Below are positions 51,724 to 60,238 of a DNA stretch of 64,000 nucleotides, piece after piece. The translations under genes and the position numbers were made by a program. Origin of the DNA: Cohnella silvisoli (GTDB taxonomy: Bacteria > Bacillota > Bacilli > Paenibacillales > Paenibacillaceae); contig NZ_JAIOAP010000001.1 of NCBI RefSeq assembly GCF_021190915.1, forward strand, positions 434,001-498,000, written 5' to 3'. A model generated the notes under the pieces. That model saw only the letters and a program-made list of their open reading frames with translations. It did no database searches and had not been told where the DNA came from. Within the stretch, counting starts at the first letter, position 1. Each line of letters begins with the position of its first letter.

Positions 51724-52288
51724 TTTATACGGTATCATTCTCCATTTAAATGCCGGAAGAGCAATTATGAATCAACCGCTCCTCATTAATAAAGATATTA
51801 CTCCTAATGAATCTCTCTCCTCTATCATTGAACGTATGCAATCAAGAGTAGAGCCTTTTGATTTACATATGGAACTGAAGCCTATTTTTGATCGATTGAT
51901 CCTATCAAATGCCAAGGAGAACATGTCTGAAGTCGGTGTGTTAAGTGGGCCAATTGATACAAGACTGATTCGTGTGAATCGCTACATTAGTGAGAATTAT
52001 GATAAGCCGATAACTTTACGATTGCTGGCAGATCTCATACACTGCAATCCGGTTTATTTATCTAATACTTACGCAAAAGTATTTAAAATATCTCCAATAA
52101 AATATGCGCAGCAAGTAAAGATGTTCAAAGCGAAAGAAATTCTGCAACATACTTCCCAATCAATATGTGACATTGTAAATCAACTGGGGTATATTTCAAG
52201 TTCTCAGTTTACGGATTTATTCAAAAGGTACCATGGGGTGACACCTTCCAAATTCAGAATTATGCATCTCAACAAGAGTAATAGATAA
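51707..52288 (+). CDS. AraC-family regulator without its sensor domain
   Basis: About 193 residues from ATG 51707, which overlaps the permease 2 end. The C-terminal 100 residues are a full AraC DNA-binding domain: ITLRLLADLIHCNPVYLSN, SPIKYAQQVKMFKAKEILQ and YISSSQFTDLFKRYHGVTPSKF. The first 90 residues look like the end of an AraC_binding cupin (VEVSLYGIILHLNAGRA) with its linker; the ligand-binding barrel, usually about 130 more residues, is absent. Either the gene was truncated when it was joined to the operon, or it is a constitutive regulator. Confidence 0.75.
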   Translation, partial: KAVEVSLYGIILHLNAGRAIMNQPLLINKDITPNESLSSIIERMQSRVEPFDLHMELKPIFDRLILSNAKENMSEVGVLSGPIDTRLIRVNRYISENYDKPITLRLLADLIHCNPVYLSNTYAKVFKISPIKYAQQVKMFKAKEILQHTSQSICDIVNQLGYISSSQFTDLFKRYHGVTPSKFRIMHLNKSNR

Positions 52289-52416
52289 GAGTCTGCGAAA
52301 GTCCAAGGCATGAATTGATTCAATTACGAACAAAAAAACGAATAGCTTATAGAGTTCAGGAAATATTTCATCGAATTATACGCTAAAATACTTCTGCCAT
52401 TTGAGTAGACACAACT
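52289..52416. other. Short spacer between AraC-type gene and IS scars
   Basis: No gene. Nothing recognisable besides A/T-rich sequence. Confidence 0.5.
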
Positions 52417-52560
52417 TTAAGAAGCTTGGAGTTGCTTATTATACTTTTTTTTCAGAAAGCTGCAAAAGAATTCTATACAAACATTGTCGTAACAATTGCC
52501 TTTACGGCTCATGCTTCCTACCAATTTTGTTTTGTCGATCCGCCCTCGGTAATCGTTTGA
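52417..52560 (-). pseudogene. IS3-family transposase (OrfB) scar
   Basis: The minus-strand frame contains GSMSRKGNCYDNVCIEFFCS and FLKKK, which is the highly conserved third catalytic block (with the Glu of the DDE triad) of IS3-family OrfB, usually GNCYDNACIESFF. Only about 40 codons around it survive. Both ends run into unrelated sequence. Confidence 0.8.
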
Positions 52561-52588
52561 TTCATATAGAGAAAACCGGAGGCCTCCC

Positions 52589-52745
52589 ATGCAAGAACAC
52601 GAATTCCCCCGAAACATCTGTGGTCGGTCTGTAACCTAGGACGATGTACAGATGATTCGCTCTCTTATTCAGGACAACCCTGCCGCCTTGCGTACTGAAC
52701 TTTCGCGTAAGGTCTGTTTGGCATGGAACTGGATTAACCAAGGCG
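52589..52745 (+). pseudogene. DUF4338-family insertion-element protein, 5' scar
   Basis: ATG 52589 starts QEHEFPRNICGRSVT; an in-frame TAG at 52637 follows, then DDVQMIRSLIQDNPAALRTE and LSRKVCLAWNW, the N-terminal block of DUF4338 proteins found in some Bacillota insertion elements. The sequence leaves the family at about 52743, where a glycosidase fragment begins. A dead 50-codon fragment. Confidence 0.65.
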
Positions 52746-53096
52746 GTCCACGAGGACAAGCTGTCACCGAATGAGTTCATTAGTTATCGGGGACCGTGCT
52801 GCATTTATCTCATACATGATTTCGAATGCCCGAAGAAGCGCGAGGGCGTGCATCTTCTCCTTGGTAACGAGACCCCGTTCAAGATTTGGCTCAACGGAGA
52901 GTTGGTCGCCACGGTCAAAGAGCCGGCCATGTGGATGCCATATAACCATGTTGTTTTGACAGAGCTCAAGTCGGGCAAGAATCGGTTGGTCATGAAGCTG
53001 CTCGGTTTCGGCAAATCGATGGATTTCAGCTATCAAATGAGAAATGAAGCATCCAAGATGCATCTTTTTACGGATTTAGCCACGATAATCGAATAA
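52746..53096 (+). pseudogene. C-terminal fragment of a glycoside-hydrolase-type protein
   Basis: The frame reads VHEDKLSPNEFISYRGPC, then HDFECPKKREGVHLLLGN, TPFKIWLNGELVATVKEP and KSGKNRLVMKLLGFG. This is the jelly-roll accessory fold ('VWLNGELV ... L..G.N.L..K') seen at the C-termini of large glycosidases. No start, no catalytic domain. It fits with the carbohydrate genes that follow and suggests that a larger glycosidase gene was lost when the elements to its left entered. Confidence 0.7.
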
Positions 53097-53384
53097 ATGC
53101 ACGAATCCGGTTTGCCCGGCGAACATTTGGTTTGGTTCTATGGAATTTAGAAGCCTAATCCAACAGTGAAATCGTAGCGACGTGCGCATGAGCGAACCCA
53201 AACGGCCCAAAAGAACGCCTGTTTCGGCGATATTTTTGTTTCAGTTATAACCATTATGCACACACACGAATACGTCCATGGTCTGGATGAGCCTGAAGCA
53301 AGGAAATCCATGATTGCTGTTTTTAGAAGTACAGGTGCCCTTCCGTTATACTTGGTACTCCGGCGCCTGCCGTTCGACCTTTAT

Positions 53385-53423
53385 TTGACATTTCTCTGCC
53401 AAATGTTTATACTTTGTATAAAC
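53385..53423 (+). promoter_or_regulatory. mazEF promoter with palindromic operator
   Basis: TTGACA at 53385 and TATACT at 53408 are 17 bases apart. GTTTATAC-TTT-GTATAAAC (53405-53423) is a perfect palindrome that covers the -10 box: an obvious autoregulation site for MazE or MazEF. Confidence 0.88.
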
Positions 53424-53441
53424 GAATTGGGAGGCGGTATC

Positions 53442-53666
53442 ATGATGCAGGTTCAAAAATGGGGTAACAGCTTGGGTATTCGCATCCCAAAGGCATTGGC
53501 CTTGAAAGTAGGTCTGAAGGAAGGTTCCGAAGTTGATCTTGATATTGAAGATGGTCACCTTATTATTAAACTCAAATCGTTAGATGAGCTCTTGGCACAG
53601 ATCACGCCTTACAATCTCCACGCTGAGGTTCCTACAGGTGAGCCGCAAGGACGGGAATCGTGGTAG
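53442..53666 (+). CDS. mazE: MazE-type antitoxin (AbrB/MazE fold)
   Basis: About 74 residues from ATG 53442 (GGGAGGCGG upstream). The open frame reaches back to 53256, but the first 62 codons cross the promoter and operator and cannot be coding. The N-terminal DNA-binding part is MMQVQKWGNSLGIRIPKAL, the classic MazE/AbrB swapped-hairpin start, and the acidic C-terminus (LDELLAQITPYNLHAEVP) is the MazF-binding tail. It neutralises MazF and represses the operon. Its stop overlaps mazF by 7 bases. Confidence 0.94.
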   Translation: MMQVQKWGNSLGIRIPKALALKVGLKEGSEVDLDIEDGHLIIKLKSLDELLAQITPYNLHAEVPTGEPQGRESW

Positions 53667-53998
53667 AACGATACGTTCCAGGTCGCGGCGACTTGGTATG
53701 GTTGCAGTTCAATCCACAATCGGGGTATGAGCAAGCTAGCAAGAGACCCGCCTTAGTCGTATCATCAGCGGCATACAATGGGAAGGTAGGCTTAACCTTG
53801 TTCTGTCCGGTAACCTCGAAGATCAAGGGCTACCCGTTCGAAGTCATCATTCCGCAGGATTTGCCCATAGAAGGGGTTATTCTGTCTGATCAGGTCAAGA
53901 GTCTCGACTGGTTATCCCGCCAAGCAGCGTTCATATGCAAAGTGCCCGAGAAGACACTTGCCGAAGTCATCTCTAAAATTGACTTGCTGATTCATTAA
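53660..53998 (+). CDS. mazF: MazF-type mRNA interferase toxin
   Basis: A 112-residue toxin starting with GTG. The sequence RYVPGRGDLVWLQFNPQSGY, EQASKRPALVVSS, LFCPVTSKIKGYPFEV and ILSDQVKSLDW shows all PemK/MazF blocks, including the active-site Arg (KRPALV) and Thr (PVTSK). It is closer to the Escherichia coli MazF pattern (VPDMGDLIW, GYPFEVVL) than to the Bacillus NdoA pattern, which hints at horizontal acquisition. It cuts mRNA at short sites unless bound by MazE. Translation is coupled to mazE by the overlap. Confidence 0.94.
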   Translation: MVERYVPGRGDLVWLQFNPQSGYEQASKRPALVVSSAAYNGKVGLTLFCPVTSKIKGYPFEVIIPQDLPIEGVILSDQVKSLDWLSRQAAFICKVPEKTLAEVISKIDLLIH

Positions 53999-54102
53999 CA
54001 GGTTGCTTGCCTTCCGAGGGGTTCCTTGTCCCCCCCGCTCCAGCATTTTTGTATTTGCTTGGCAATGCTGAGAAGGAAGGTTATACGGCTAAGATGTAGG
54101 AT

Positions 54103-54136
54103 AAAACCCCGACGAGGAATAGTCTCGTCGGGGTTT
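54103..54136. terminator. Bidirectional terminator between mazF and the GH2 gene
   Basis: AAAACCCCGACGAG and CTCGTCGGGGTTTT are perfect arms around GAATAG; A- and T-runs at both ends let it work for both convergent genes. Confidence 0.93.
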
Positions 54137-54157
54137 TCATCCACTCGAACTCCCTAT

Positions 54158-55930
54158 TTAATACCCTTCCGGCTGCTTGCCGTCGTTGATCAGCTTGATC
54201 ATGTCGAGCGGCACTTTCGGTTTGCGGTCGTACGTCAGCAAGCCGTTGATTTCCTGTTCCACGTCCGTCAATTGGGTATAACAGAAGCCCTGCACGATTG
54301 GAGAGCGAAGCAGAGGTTGGGTGACGTCCATGTAGCGTTCGATAAAGTCGCGTTCGTTCGTCGCGGAGGAATATCCCCAGCCTGCTTCGCCACCCTGTTG
54401 GAATGCTATGCCGCCATATTCCGATACGATGATCGGTGCGCCGTCATACGTAAAGCCCGGTACGTAAATCCAATTGTTCGACGGCTTGGAATTTACGGCA
54501 TTTCCTACCGTGCTGTAACGCTGTTCCAATACATCGCGCTTGCTTTCGTAATCGTGTATCGTGCAAATGTCGGATTGGACATGCTCCCAACCATCGTTAG
54601 AGATGACGGGGCGAGTGCGGTCAAGCGATTTCGTGATGTGATACATGGCTAGCGCATGCTGTTGCTGGAGCGAATCGACAAGGATTTGATTCACTCCCCA
54701 GCTTTCATTGAGAGGTACCCATGCGACGAGGCATGGATGGTTGTAATCTCGTTCGATCGCTTCCTGCCATTCCTGCATGAAACGATGCGCATACTCCTCC
54801 GAGTAAGCTTGGGAATTGGCCATTTCTCCCCAAACCAACAGTCCCATTCGGTCGCACCAGTACAGGTAGCGCGGATCTTCGACCTTTTGATGCTTGCGAG
54901 CCCCGTTAAAACCCATTTTTTTCGTCAGTTCGACGTCTTGAATGATCGCTTCATCGGACGGCGGAGTTAACAGCCCGCCTGGAAAATACCCCTGATCCAG
55001 TACCAGCTTCATGTAATAGGGCTTGTTATTTAAACATATTTGTCCATCAACGATGGATATTTTGCGCATACCGAAGTAGCTCGTCACTTCATCCGTCTGA
55101 CGACCGTCCACGAATAAAGTAAATCGAACATCGTACAAGTGCGGTTTTTCGGGCGTCCACAAGCGTCCTAAGCTATGGTCGACAAAATCATGAAGACAGA
55201 AGCGGTACTTCGTTTCGGGATGGCGGATTTGACGGGTTTCTTCAGCAACAGGCTCTCCTCCGAACGTCACCGTCGTCTGCAGTCGGATATCCCGGTCGGT
55301 GACGTCGCCTTGGACAAAAGCGCGAATTTCAATGCTGTTCGAATCGATATCCGGAGTCAATTTAACCTTACGGAGATAGGTATCCTCTACGGCTTCCATC
55401 CACACTGTTTGCCAAATTCCCGTCGTCCGCGTATACCAAATCCCTTCGGACTTTTCGTTCCAATATTGTTTGCCTCTCGGCAAAGCAAGATCATGGCTAA
55501 AGTCGCGGACTTTCACCACGATCGAATGGATACCGTCGTGAAGCAAATCCGTGATTTCAGCCGAGAAAGGCGTATGGCCTCCTTCATGGAAAACAGCCAG
55601 CCGTCCGTTCACCCAGACCCAAGCCTGATAATCGACGGCGCCAAAATGAAGGATAACCCGTTTTCCGGCAAATTCGGTCGGCAGCGTCACTTTCTTGCGG
55701 TACCAGACCTGATCGTGAAAATCGGTATCGCCGATGCCGCTGAACTCGCTTTGGAAGCAAAAGGGGACAATGATGTTGCCGCTGAATTCGTGCCCCTCGT
55801 ACCACTTTTCGCGGTCTCCTTGCCGTTGATCGTCGAATTCGAATTCCCATTCGCCGTTCAGGTTGATCCAGTCGTTGCGTACGAATTGCGGACGTGGATA
55901 ATCCGGACGCGGTATGGAAGTATTGTTCAT
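54158..55930 (-). CDS. Glycoside hydrolase family 2 protein
   Basis: A 590-residue cytoplasmic enzyme without signal peptide. Sugar-binding jelly roll at 1-170 (NLNGEWEFEFDD, VWYRKKVTLP, VWVNGRLAVFHEGGHTPF), Ig-like domain at 180-285, and a TIM barrel at 290-590. The acid/base Glu is in WVPLNESWG and the likely nucleophile Glu in IIVSEYGG, the correct GH2 positions. GH2 covers beta-galactosidases, glucuronidases and mannosidases; this short three-domain form is of unsettled specificity. It reads away from the YesMN-type cluster to its right and could use sugars brought in by that system. Confidence 0.93.
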   Translation of the reverse strand: MNNTSIPRPDYPRPQFVRNDWINLNGEWEFEFDDQRQGDREKWYEGHEFSGNIIVPFCFQSEFSGIGDTDFHDQVWYRKKVTLPTEFAGKRVILHFGAVDYQAWVWVNGRLAVFHEGGHTPFSAEITDLLHDGIHSIVVKVRDFSHDLALPRGKQYWNEKSEGIWYTRTTGIWQTVWMEAVEDTYLRKVKLTPDIDSNSIEIRAFVQGDVTDRDIRLQTTVTFGGEPVAEETRQIRHPETKYRFCLHDFVDHSLGRLWTPEKPHLYDVRFTLFVDGRQTDEVTSYFGMRKISIVDGQICLNNKPYYMKLVLDQGYFPGGLLTPPSDEAIIQDVELTKKMGFNGARKHQKVEDPRYLYWCDRMGLLVWGEMANSQAYSEEYAHRFMQEWQEAIERDYNHPCLVAWVPLNESWGVNQILVDSLQQQHALAMYHITKSLDRTRPVISNDGWEHVQSDICTIHDYESKRDVLEQRYSTVGNAVNSKPSNNWIYVPGFTYDGAPIIVSEYGGIAFQQGGEAGWGYSSATNERDFIERYMDVTQPLLRSPIVQGFCYTQLTDVEQEINGLLTYDRKPKVPLDMIKLINDGKQPEGY

Positions 55931-56060
55931 TGATTCCGTTCACTCCTCGTACATTATGTAATTGCAAAGTATATATGAAATATACAATGTTATAAAAGTG
56001 TTGTAAACTAGCAATTTAGTCATTACGATATGTTCAAAGAATCCGAATCGGGGGATCGCA

Positions 56061-56183
56061 ATGCAGATAAACCAAGACATCGGGGATGGTATTGGGATAG
56101 CTCCAGATGCACCGATCGAGAGGTTTGGGTTTTCTTGGAAAAATACTTCAACGATCAAAGATCAGGTTTCTTCAAACAAGTAA
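56061..56183 (+). pseudogene. Deleted sensor-kinase 5' fragment
   Basis: ATG 56061 opens a 40-codon frame with IAPDAPIERFGFSWKNT joined directly to STIKDQVSSNK and a stop. The same order occurs in the kinase at 60239 (IPDAPIGKFGFSWKNT, then 30 residues with the first membrane helix, then STIKDQV). The fragment is therefore a kinase start from which exactly the membrane helix has been removed in frame. Both pieces lie at the same distance from an upstream GGGGGATCG site. Confidence 0.75.
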
Positions 56184-56294
56184 AGATAGATCATGGAAGT
56201 AAAGCAATGAACATTACGATTCATTTGCACCGGACGTATAATAATTACATAAGGGGCCTCTTGAATTAAACGAATATGAAGCAAAGAATTGTTT

Positions 56295-56308
56295 TGTAAG
56301 CGCTTTTA
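56295..56308 (+). promoter_or_regulatory. Candidate CcpA (cre) site
   Basis: TGTAAGCGCTTTTA, nearly matching the cre consensus TGNAANCGNWNNCA and with a palindromic AAGCGCTT centre, 45 bases ahead of the secreted-enzyme start. It would link the gene to carbon catabolite control. Confidence 0.6.
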
Positions 56309-56352
56309 TCAATGAAGGCAGTTCAATTTTAATTAGAAAAGGAGACCCTGTG

Positions 56353-59300
56353 ATGTTGAAAAAATATGTGAATATCGGGCTTATTGTCTCTCTTTTGCTT
56401 GGTCTTTTTCTCACCTCTTACGTGTGGTTCGTTCCGCAGGCTAAAGCGGAGCCGGCTTTCAAAGTTCTCGTATTCAGCAAAACGGCAGGCTTTCGCCACG
56501 ACTCCATCACGGCCGGCATTGCCGCTATTCAATCGATGGGCGCGGCCAGCAACTTCCAGGTAACCGTCGCGGAGGATGCCAGTCTGTTTACGACCGTCAA
56601 TCTGGCTCAGTATTCTTCCGTCATCTTTCTCATGACTACAGGCGATGTACTGAATGCGGCACAGCAAACCGCCTTTGAGGGATATATACGATCGGGCAAA
56701 GGATTTGTCGGCATTCATTCCGCATCCGATACGGAGTACACCTGGCCATGGTACGGCTCGTTGGTCGGTTCTTACTTTGATAGTCATCCCGCCGTCATGC
56801 AGGCGAATATCAAGGTTGCGGATCAGGCGCATCCCTCAACCTCCACGCTGCCGAAAAACTGGACACGAACGGACGAATGGTACAATTTCAAGTCGAATCC
56901 AAGGGGGGCGGTTCATGTTCTGGCCACTTTGGATGAAACCACATATACGGGCGGAAATATGGGGTATGATCACCCGATTGCCTGGTGTCAGCGATATGAG
57001 GGAGGAAGATCATGGTATACCGGAGGCGGACATGAAGCTTCCAGCTTCAGTGAGACAGCGTTTAAGCAGCATATTCTCGGCGGCATTCTCTGGGCATCCG
57101 GCCAGTCGGCCGGTGATTGCTCGGCCACCGTCTTTAACAGCAGCAACTATGCCAAGCAGGAGATCATCACGGGAGCCAATGCTCCGGTTGCTTTCGATAT
57201 TACGGACGATGGACGGGTCTACTATATCGAAAGAACGACCGGGAAGGTTCAAGTGTATAAGCCAGCGACAAGCGCTGTAACTACGGCGGCGACGCTGCCG
57301 GTATTCAGCGGCAACGAAGACGGCCTGATGGGGATTGCGCTTGATCCGAATTTCATTACGAATGGCTTCCTTTATCTCTATTATTCGCCGGCGGGTTCTA
57401 CGGCGGTAAACAGACTGTCAAGGTTTACCGCAGCGAACGATGTCATCGATCTGTCATCGGAAATCGTGATGTTGAACATTCCGGTGCAGAGAACGGAATG
57501 CTGCCATTCCGCCGGCGACTTGAGATTTTCCTCCGACGGCAATTTGTATTTATCCACTGGCGACAATGTCAATCCATTCGATTCCAACGGATATACTCCC
57601 ATCGATGAGAGAGCGGGGCGCTCGGCTTGGGACGCACAGGGCACGTCTGCCAACACGAACGATCTGCGCGGCAAAATTCTTCGCGTCAAACCGCAGGCCA
57701 ACGGCACCTATACGATCCCGGCAGGCAATTTGTTCCCGTCCGGAGGAGGAAAGCCTGAAATTTACGTGATGGGCAACCGCAATCCGTACCGGATCTCACT
57801 GAATCCTTACAATAATACATTGTATTGGGGAGAAGTGGGGCCTGACGCATTGGTTGACAGCGATTCAAGGGGGCCGATGGGTTACGATGAATTCAATATG
57901 GCCGCCACTGCCGGAAATTACGGCTGGCCGTACTGTATCGGCTGGAACTGGTCTTACAGGGATTACAATTTCGCGTCCGGAGCGTCCGGAGCGTATTTCA
58001 ATTGCAACGCTCCAGTCAATCAATCGCCGAACAATACGGGGGCGCTGAACCTGCCCGCAGCGCGAGCCGGGATGATCTTCTATCCGTATGGCCAGGCGCT
58101 TAGCTTTCCGGAAATATCAGATCAAGGAGGAAGAACGGCGCTGGCCGGTCCGATGTACAAATATGATTCGGTCAATCCATCCGTGTATAAATTTCCAGCC
58201 TATTTCGATAAATCATTGTTTGTATTCGATTTCTCGCGCAACTGGTTTAAAGAGCTTAAATTCGATGACAGCGGAAATCTGCACAAAATCAATCCGTTTT
58301 TAATGAATATCTCTTTTGACCACCCCATCTACGCCAGAATGGGCAAGGACGGGCAGCTCTACGTTTCGGAATATGCCACCGGGGGCAGCGACGGCAAAAT
58401 CTCGCGGATTCTTTACACCGGAGGCGTGAACGCGCCTCCAACCTTGAAAGCGGAAGCAAGCGTGACCAGCGGCCTATCTCCTTTGAGCGTTAATTTCGAC
58501 ACCGCCGGCACAATGGACATTAATGGAGATAGCTACACATTCGCCTGGGATCTGGACGGAAATGGCACAGTGGACTCCGCTTCTCCCAATCCGCAAAAAA
58601 CGTATACCGCAAACGGCATTTATAACGCCCAAGTGACCGTTACCGACAGTAACGGCGCTTCCGCAACGAAGACGATTCCCATTACAGTCGGGAACAACGC
58701 CCCCGTAGTGAAAATCACGGCTCCCACTGTCGGTGGATTTTACAAGTGGGGGGATGTCATTCCTTTTCGCGTCACCGTCACGGACGCCCAGGATACTGTC
58801 ATTGACTGCGCAACGAGAGTTTCCATTGTCCCAGCTTTGGGACATGACACGCACTCACATCCCGGACTAACGCAGTATGGGTGCTCAGGCACGATTACAA
58901 CGGTTATGAATGATACGAATCTTGAAAATTCCTATTATCTGATTACGGCAAGCTATACGGACAACGGCGGAGTGGGCGGCATTTATCCATTGACCTCTTC
59001 AGCCACCATCCGGGTGAATTCAACTGACCGGCAGTCCGAGTACTATGATATGAAGAGTCCGGCAATCAAGATGGAGCCGACTGCGGATATCGGCGGCGGG
59101 AAAAATATCGGGAGCATTTCGAACAACGATTGGATAGGCTTCAAGTCATGGAATTTGGCAAACCTGGTCGGCGTTTCTGCGAGGGTTGCATCGCCACTTG
59201 CTGGCGGCTCGATTGAAATGCGCGCGGATTCGACGACAGGCACGCTGCTCGCCACTCTGGCTGTCCCCAATACGGGAGGCTGGCAGACTTGGACGACAGT

Positions 59301-60219
59301 AAGCGCACAGCTTGCCAATGCGCCTGTCGGCGTGCATGATATTTACTTTGTATTTAAGAGCGCCTTAAGCGATAACTTAATGAACGTCAACAAATTCGAT
59401 TTGCTTGGCAACGGCATTTCCTTGCAATCCAATACAGTGGCCATCAAAGCCGGAATTAACGGTAAGTTCGTTTCCGCTCCGAACGGAGGCGCCAATTCGC
59501 TGATTGCCGACCATGCAGCAATCACTTTATCGGAGCAATACGATATGATCAGTCTGGCTAACGGCAATGTGGTCTTCAAGTCCAAAGCGAACAACAAATA
59601 CGTGGTGGCCGCAGCCGCGGGCGCGAGTCCTCTCACCGCAAGCAGCACGTCCGAGGTCGATCCCTGGTCCGAATTTTTATTGATTGATGCGCTTGACGGC
59701 AAGGTTGCGCTTCGGTCAGCGGCGAATAACAAGTATGTCACTGCGTCAGGCTCGGGCTCCGGAGCACTGATTGCAAGCAGCACCAGTTTTGGAGCTGCGG
59801 AGAAATTCACGATTCTCGGGCAGGATACGGCAACCGTTTCCCTGTATACGAATGCGAACGGCAAATATGTAACCGCGGAGGATGCCGGCAACAGTCCGCT
59901 CATCGCAAGCAGAGCGGCGGTAAGCACTTGGGAATTGTTTAGCCAGACAGCCCTTGCCAATGGTACAATTACTCTAAAATCCAACGCCAATGGCAAATTC
60001 GTGGCTGCGGATTACAGCGGTAGCATTCCGTTGATCGCCAACCGGGCGGTTGCCGACACATGGGAGCAGTATCAGCAGATTTTCCTGGCCAATGGCTATA
60101 TCGCGCTGCAGGCGATATCCAATGGCAAATACGTCACCGCCGAGGATGCCGGCAATAGCGCACTGATCAATAGCCGCACCGGAATACTGGGCTGGGAGTT
60201 ATTCAAGCTGTTCAAGTAG
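56353..60219 (+). CDS. Secreted ThuA / sugar dehydrogenase / PKD / CBM6 / fascin-like multidomain enzyme
   Basis: About 1,288 residues from ATG 56353 (AAGGAG upstream) with a signal peptide (IGLIVSLLLGLFLTS to PQAKA). Domains in order: ThuA-like (36-250; FSKTAGFRHDSI, GFVGIHSASDTEY, YDHPIAWCQRYEGGRSWYTG), soluble glucose/sorbosone dehydrogenase propeller (270-690; GLMGIALDPNF, RNPYRISLNPYN, GMIFYPYG), PKD (695-785; YTFAWDLDGNGTVDS), an Ig-like domain, CBM6-type binding (890-1020; GGSIEMRADSTTG, GWQTWTTV), and three to five fascin-like beta-trefoil repeats ('NGKYVTAEDAGNSPLIA'). Both enzyme domains act on sugars; the C-terminus should bind polysaccharide. A candidate cre site precedes it and the kinase follows after 19 bases. 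Confidence 0.92.
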   Translation: MLKKYVNIGLIVSLLLGLFLTSYVWFVPQAKAEPAFKVLVFSKTAGFRHDSITAGIAAIQSMGAASNFQVTVAEDASLFTTVNLAQYSSVIFLMTTGDVLNAAQQTAFEGYIRSGKGFVGIHSASDTEYTWPWYGSLVGSYFDSHPAVMQANIKVADQAHPSTSTLPKNWTRTDEWYNFKSNPRGAVHVLATLDETTYTGGNMGYDHPIAWCQRYEGGRSWYTGGGHEASSFSETAFKQHILGGILWASGQSAGDCSATVFNSSNYAKQEIITGANAPVAFDITDDGRVYYIERTTGKVQVYKPATSAVTTAATLPVFSGNEDGLMGIALDPNFITNGFLYLYYSPAGSTAVNRLSRFTAANDVIDLSSEIVMLNIPVQRTECCHSAGDLRFSSDGNLYLSTGDNVNPFDSNGYTPIDERAGRSAWDAQGTSANTNDLRGKILRVKPQANGTYTIPAGNLFPSGGGKPEIYVMGNRNPYRISLNPYNNTLYWGEVGPDALVDSDSRGPMGYDEFNMAATAGNYGWPYCIGWNWSYRDYNFASGASGAYFNCNAPVNQSPNNTGALNLPAARAGMIFYPYGQALSFPEISDQGGRTALAGPMYKYDSVNPSVYKFPAYFDKSLFVFDFSRNWFKELKFDDSGNLHKINPFLMNISFDHPIYARMGKDGQLYVSEYATGGSDGKISRILYTGGVNAPPTLKAEASVTSGLSPLSVNFDTAGTMDINGDSYTFAWDLDGNGTVDSASPNPQKTYTANGIYNAQVTVTDSNGASATKTIPITVGNNAPVVKITAPTVGGFYKWGDVIPFRVTVTDAQDTVIDCATRVSIVPALGHDTHSHPGLTQYGCSGTITTVMNDTNLENSYYLITASYTDNGGVGGIYPLTSSATIRVNSTDRQSEYYDMKSPAIKMEPTADIGGGKNIGSISNNDWIGFKSWNLANLVGVSARVASPLAGGSIEMRADSTTGTLLATLAVPNTGGWQTWTTVSAQLANAPVGVHDIYFVFKSALSDNLMNVNKFDLLGNGISLQSNTVAIKAGINGKFVSAPNGGANSLIADHAAITLSEQYDMISLANGNVVFKSKANNKYVVAAAAGASPLTASSTSEVDPWSEFLLIDALDGKVALRSAANNKYVTASGSGSGALIASSTSFGAAEKFTILGQDTATVSLYTNANGKYVTAEDAGNSPLIASRAAVSTWELFSQTALANGTITLKSNANGKFVAADYSGSIPLIANRAVADTWEQYQQIFLANGYIALQAISNGKYVTAEDAGNSALINSRTGILGWELFKLFK

Positions 60220-60238
60220 GCGAATCGAGGAGAGCGTC

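Noticed and set aside
53256..53441. N-terminal extension of MazE from 53256
   Set aside because: It crosses the promoter and palindromic operator. The first residues (HEYVHGLDEPEARK) resemble the start of a methyltransferase, so at most a further gene scrap is present; too short to call.
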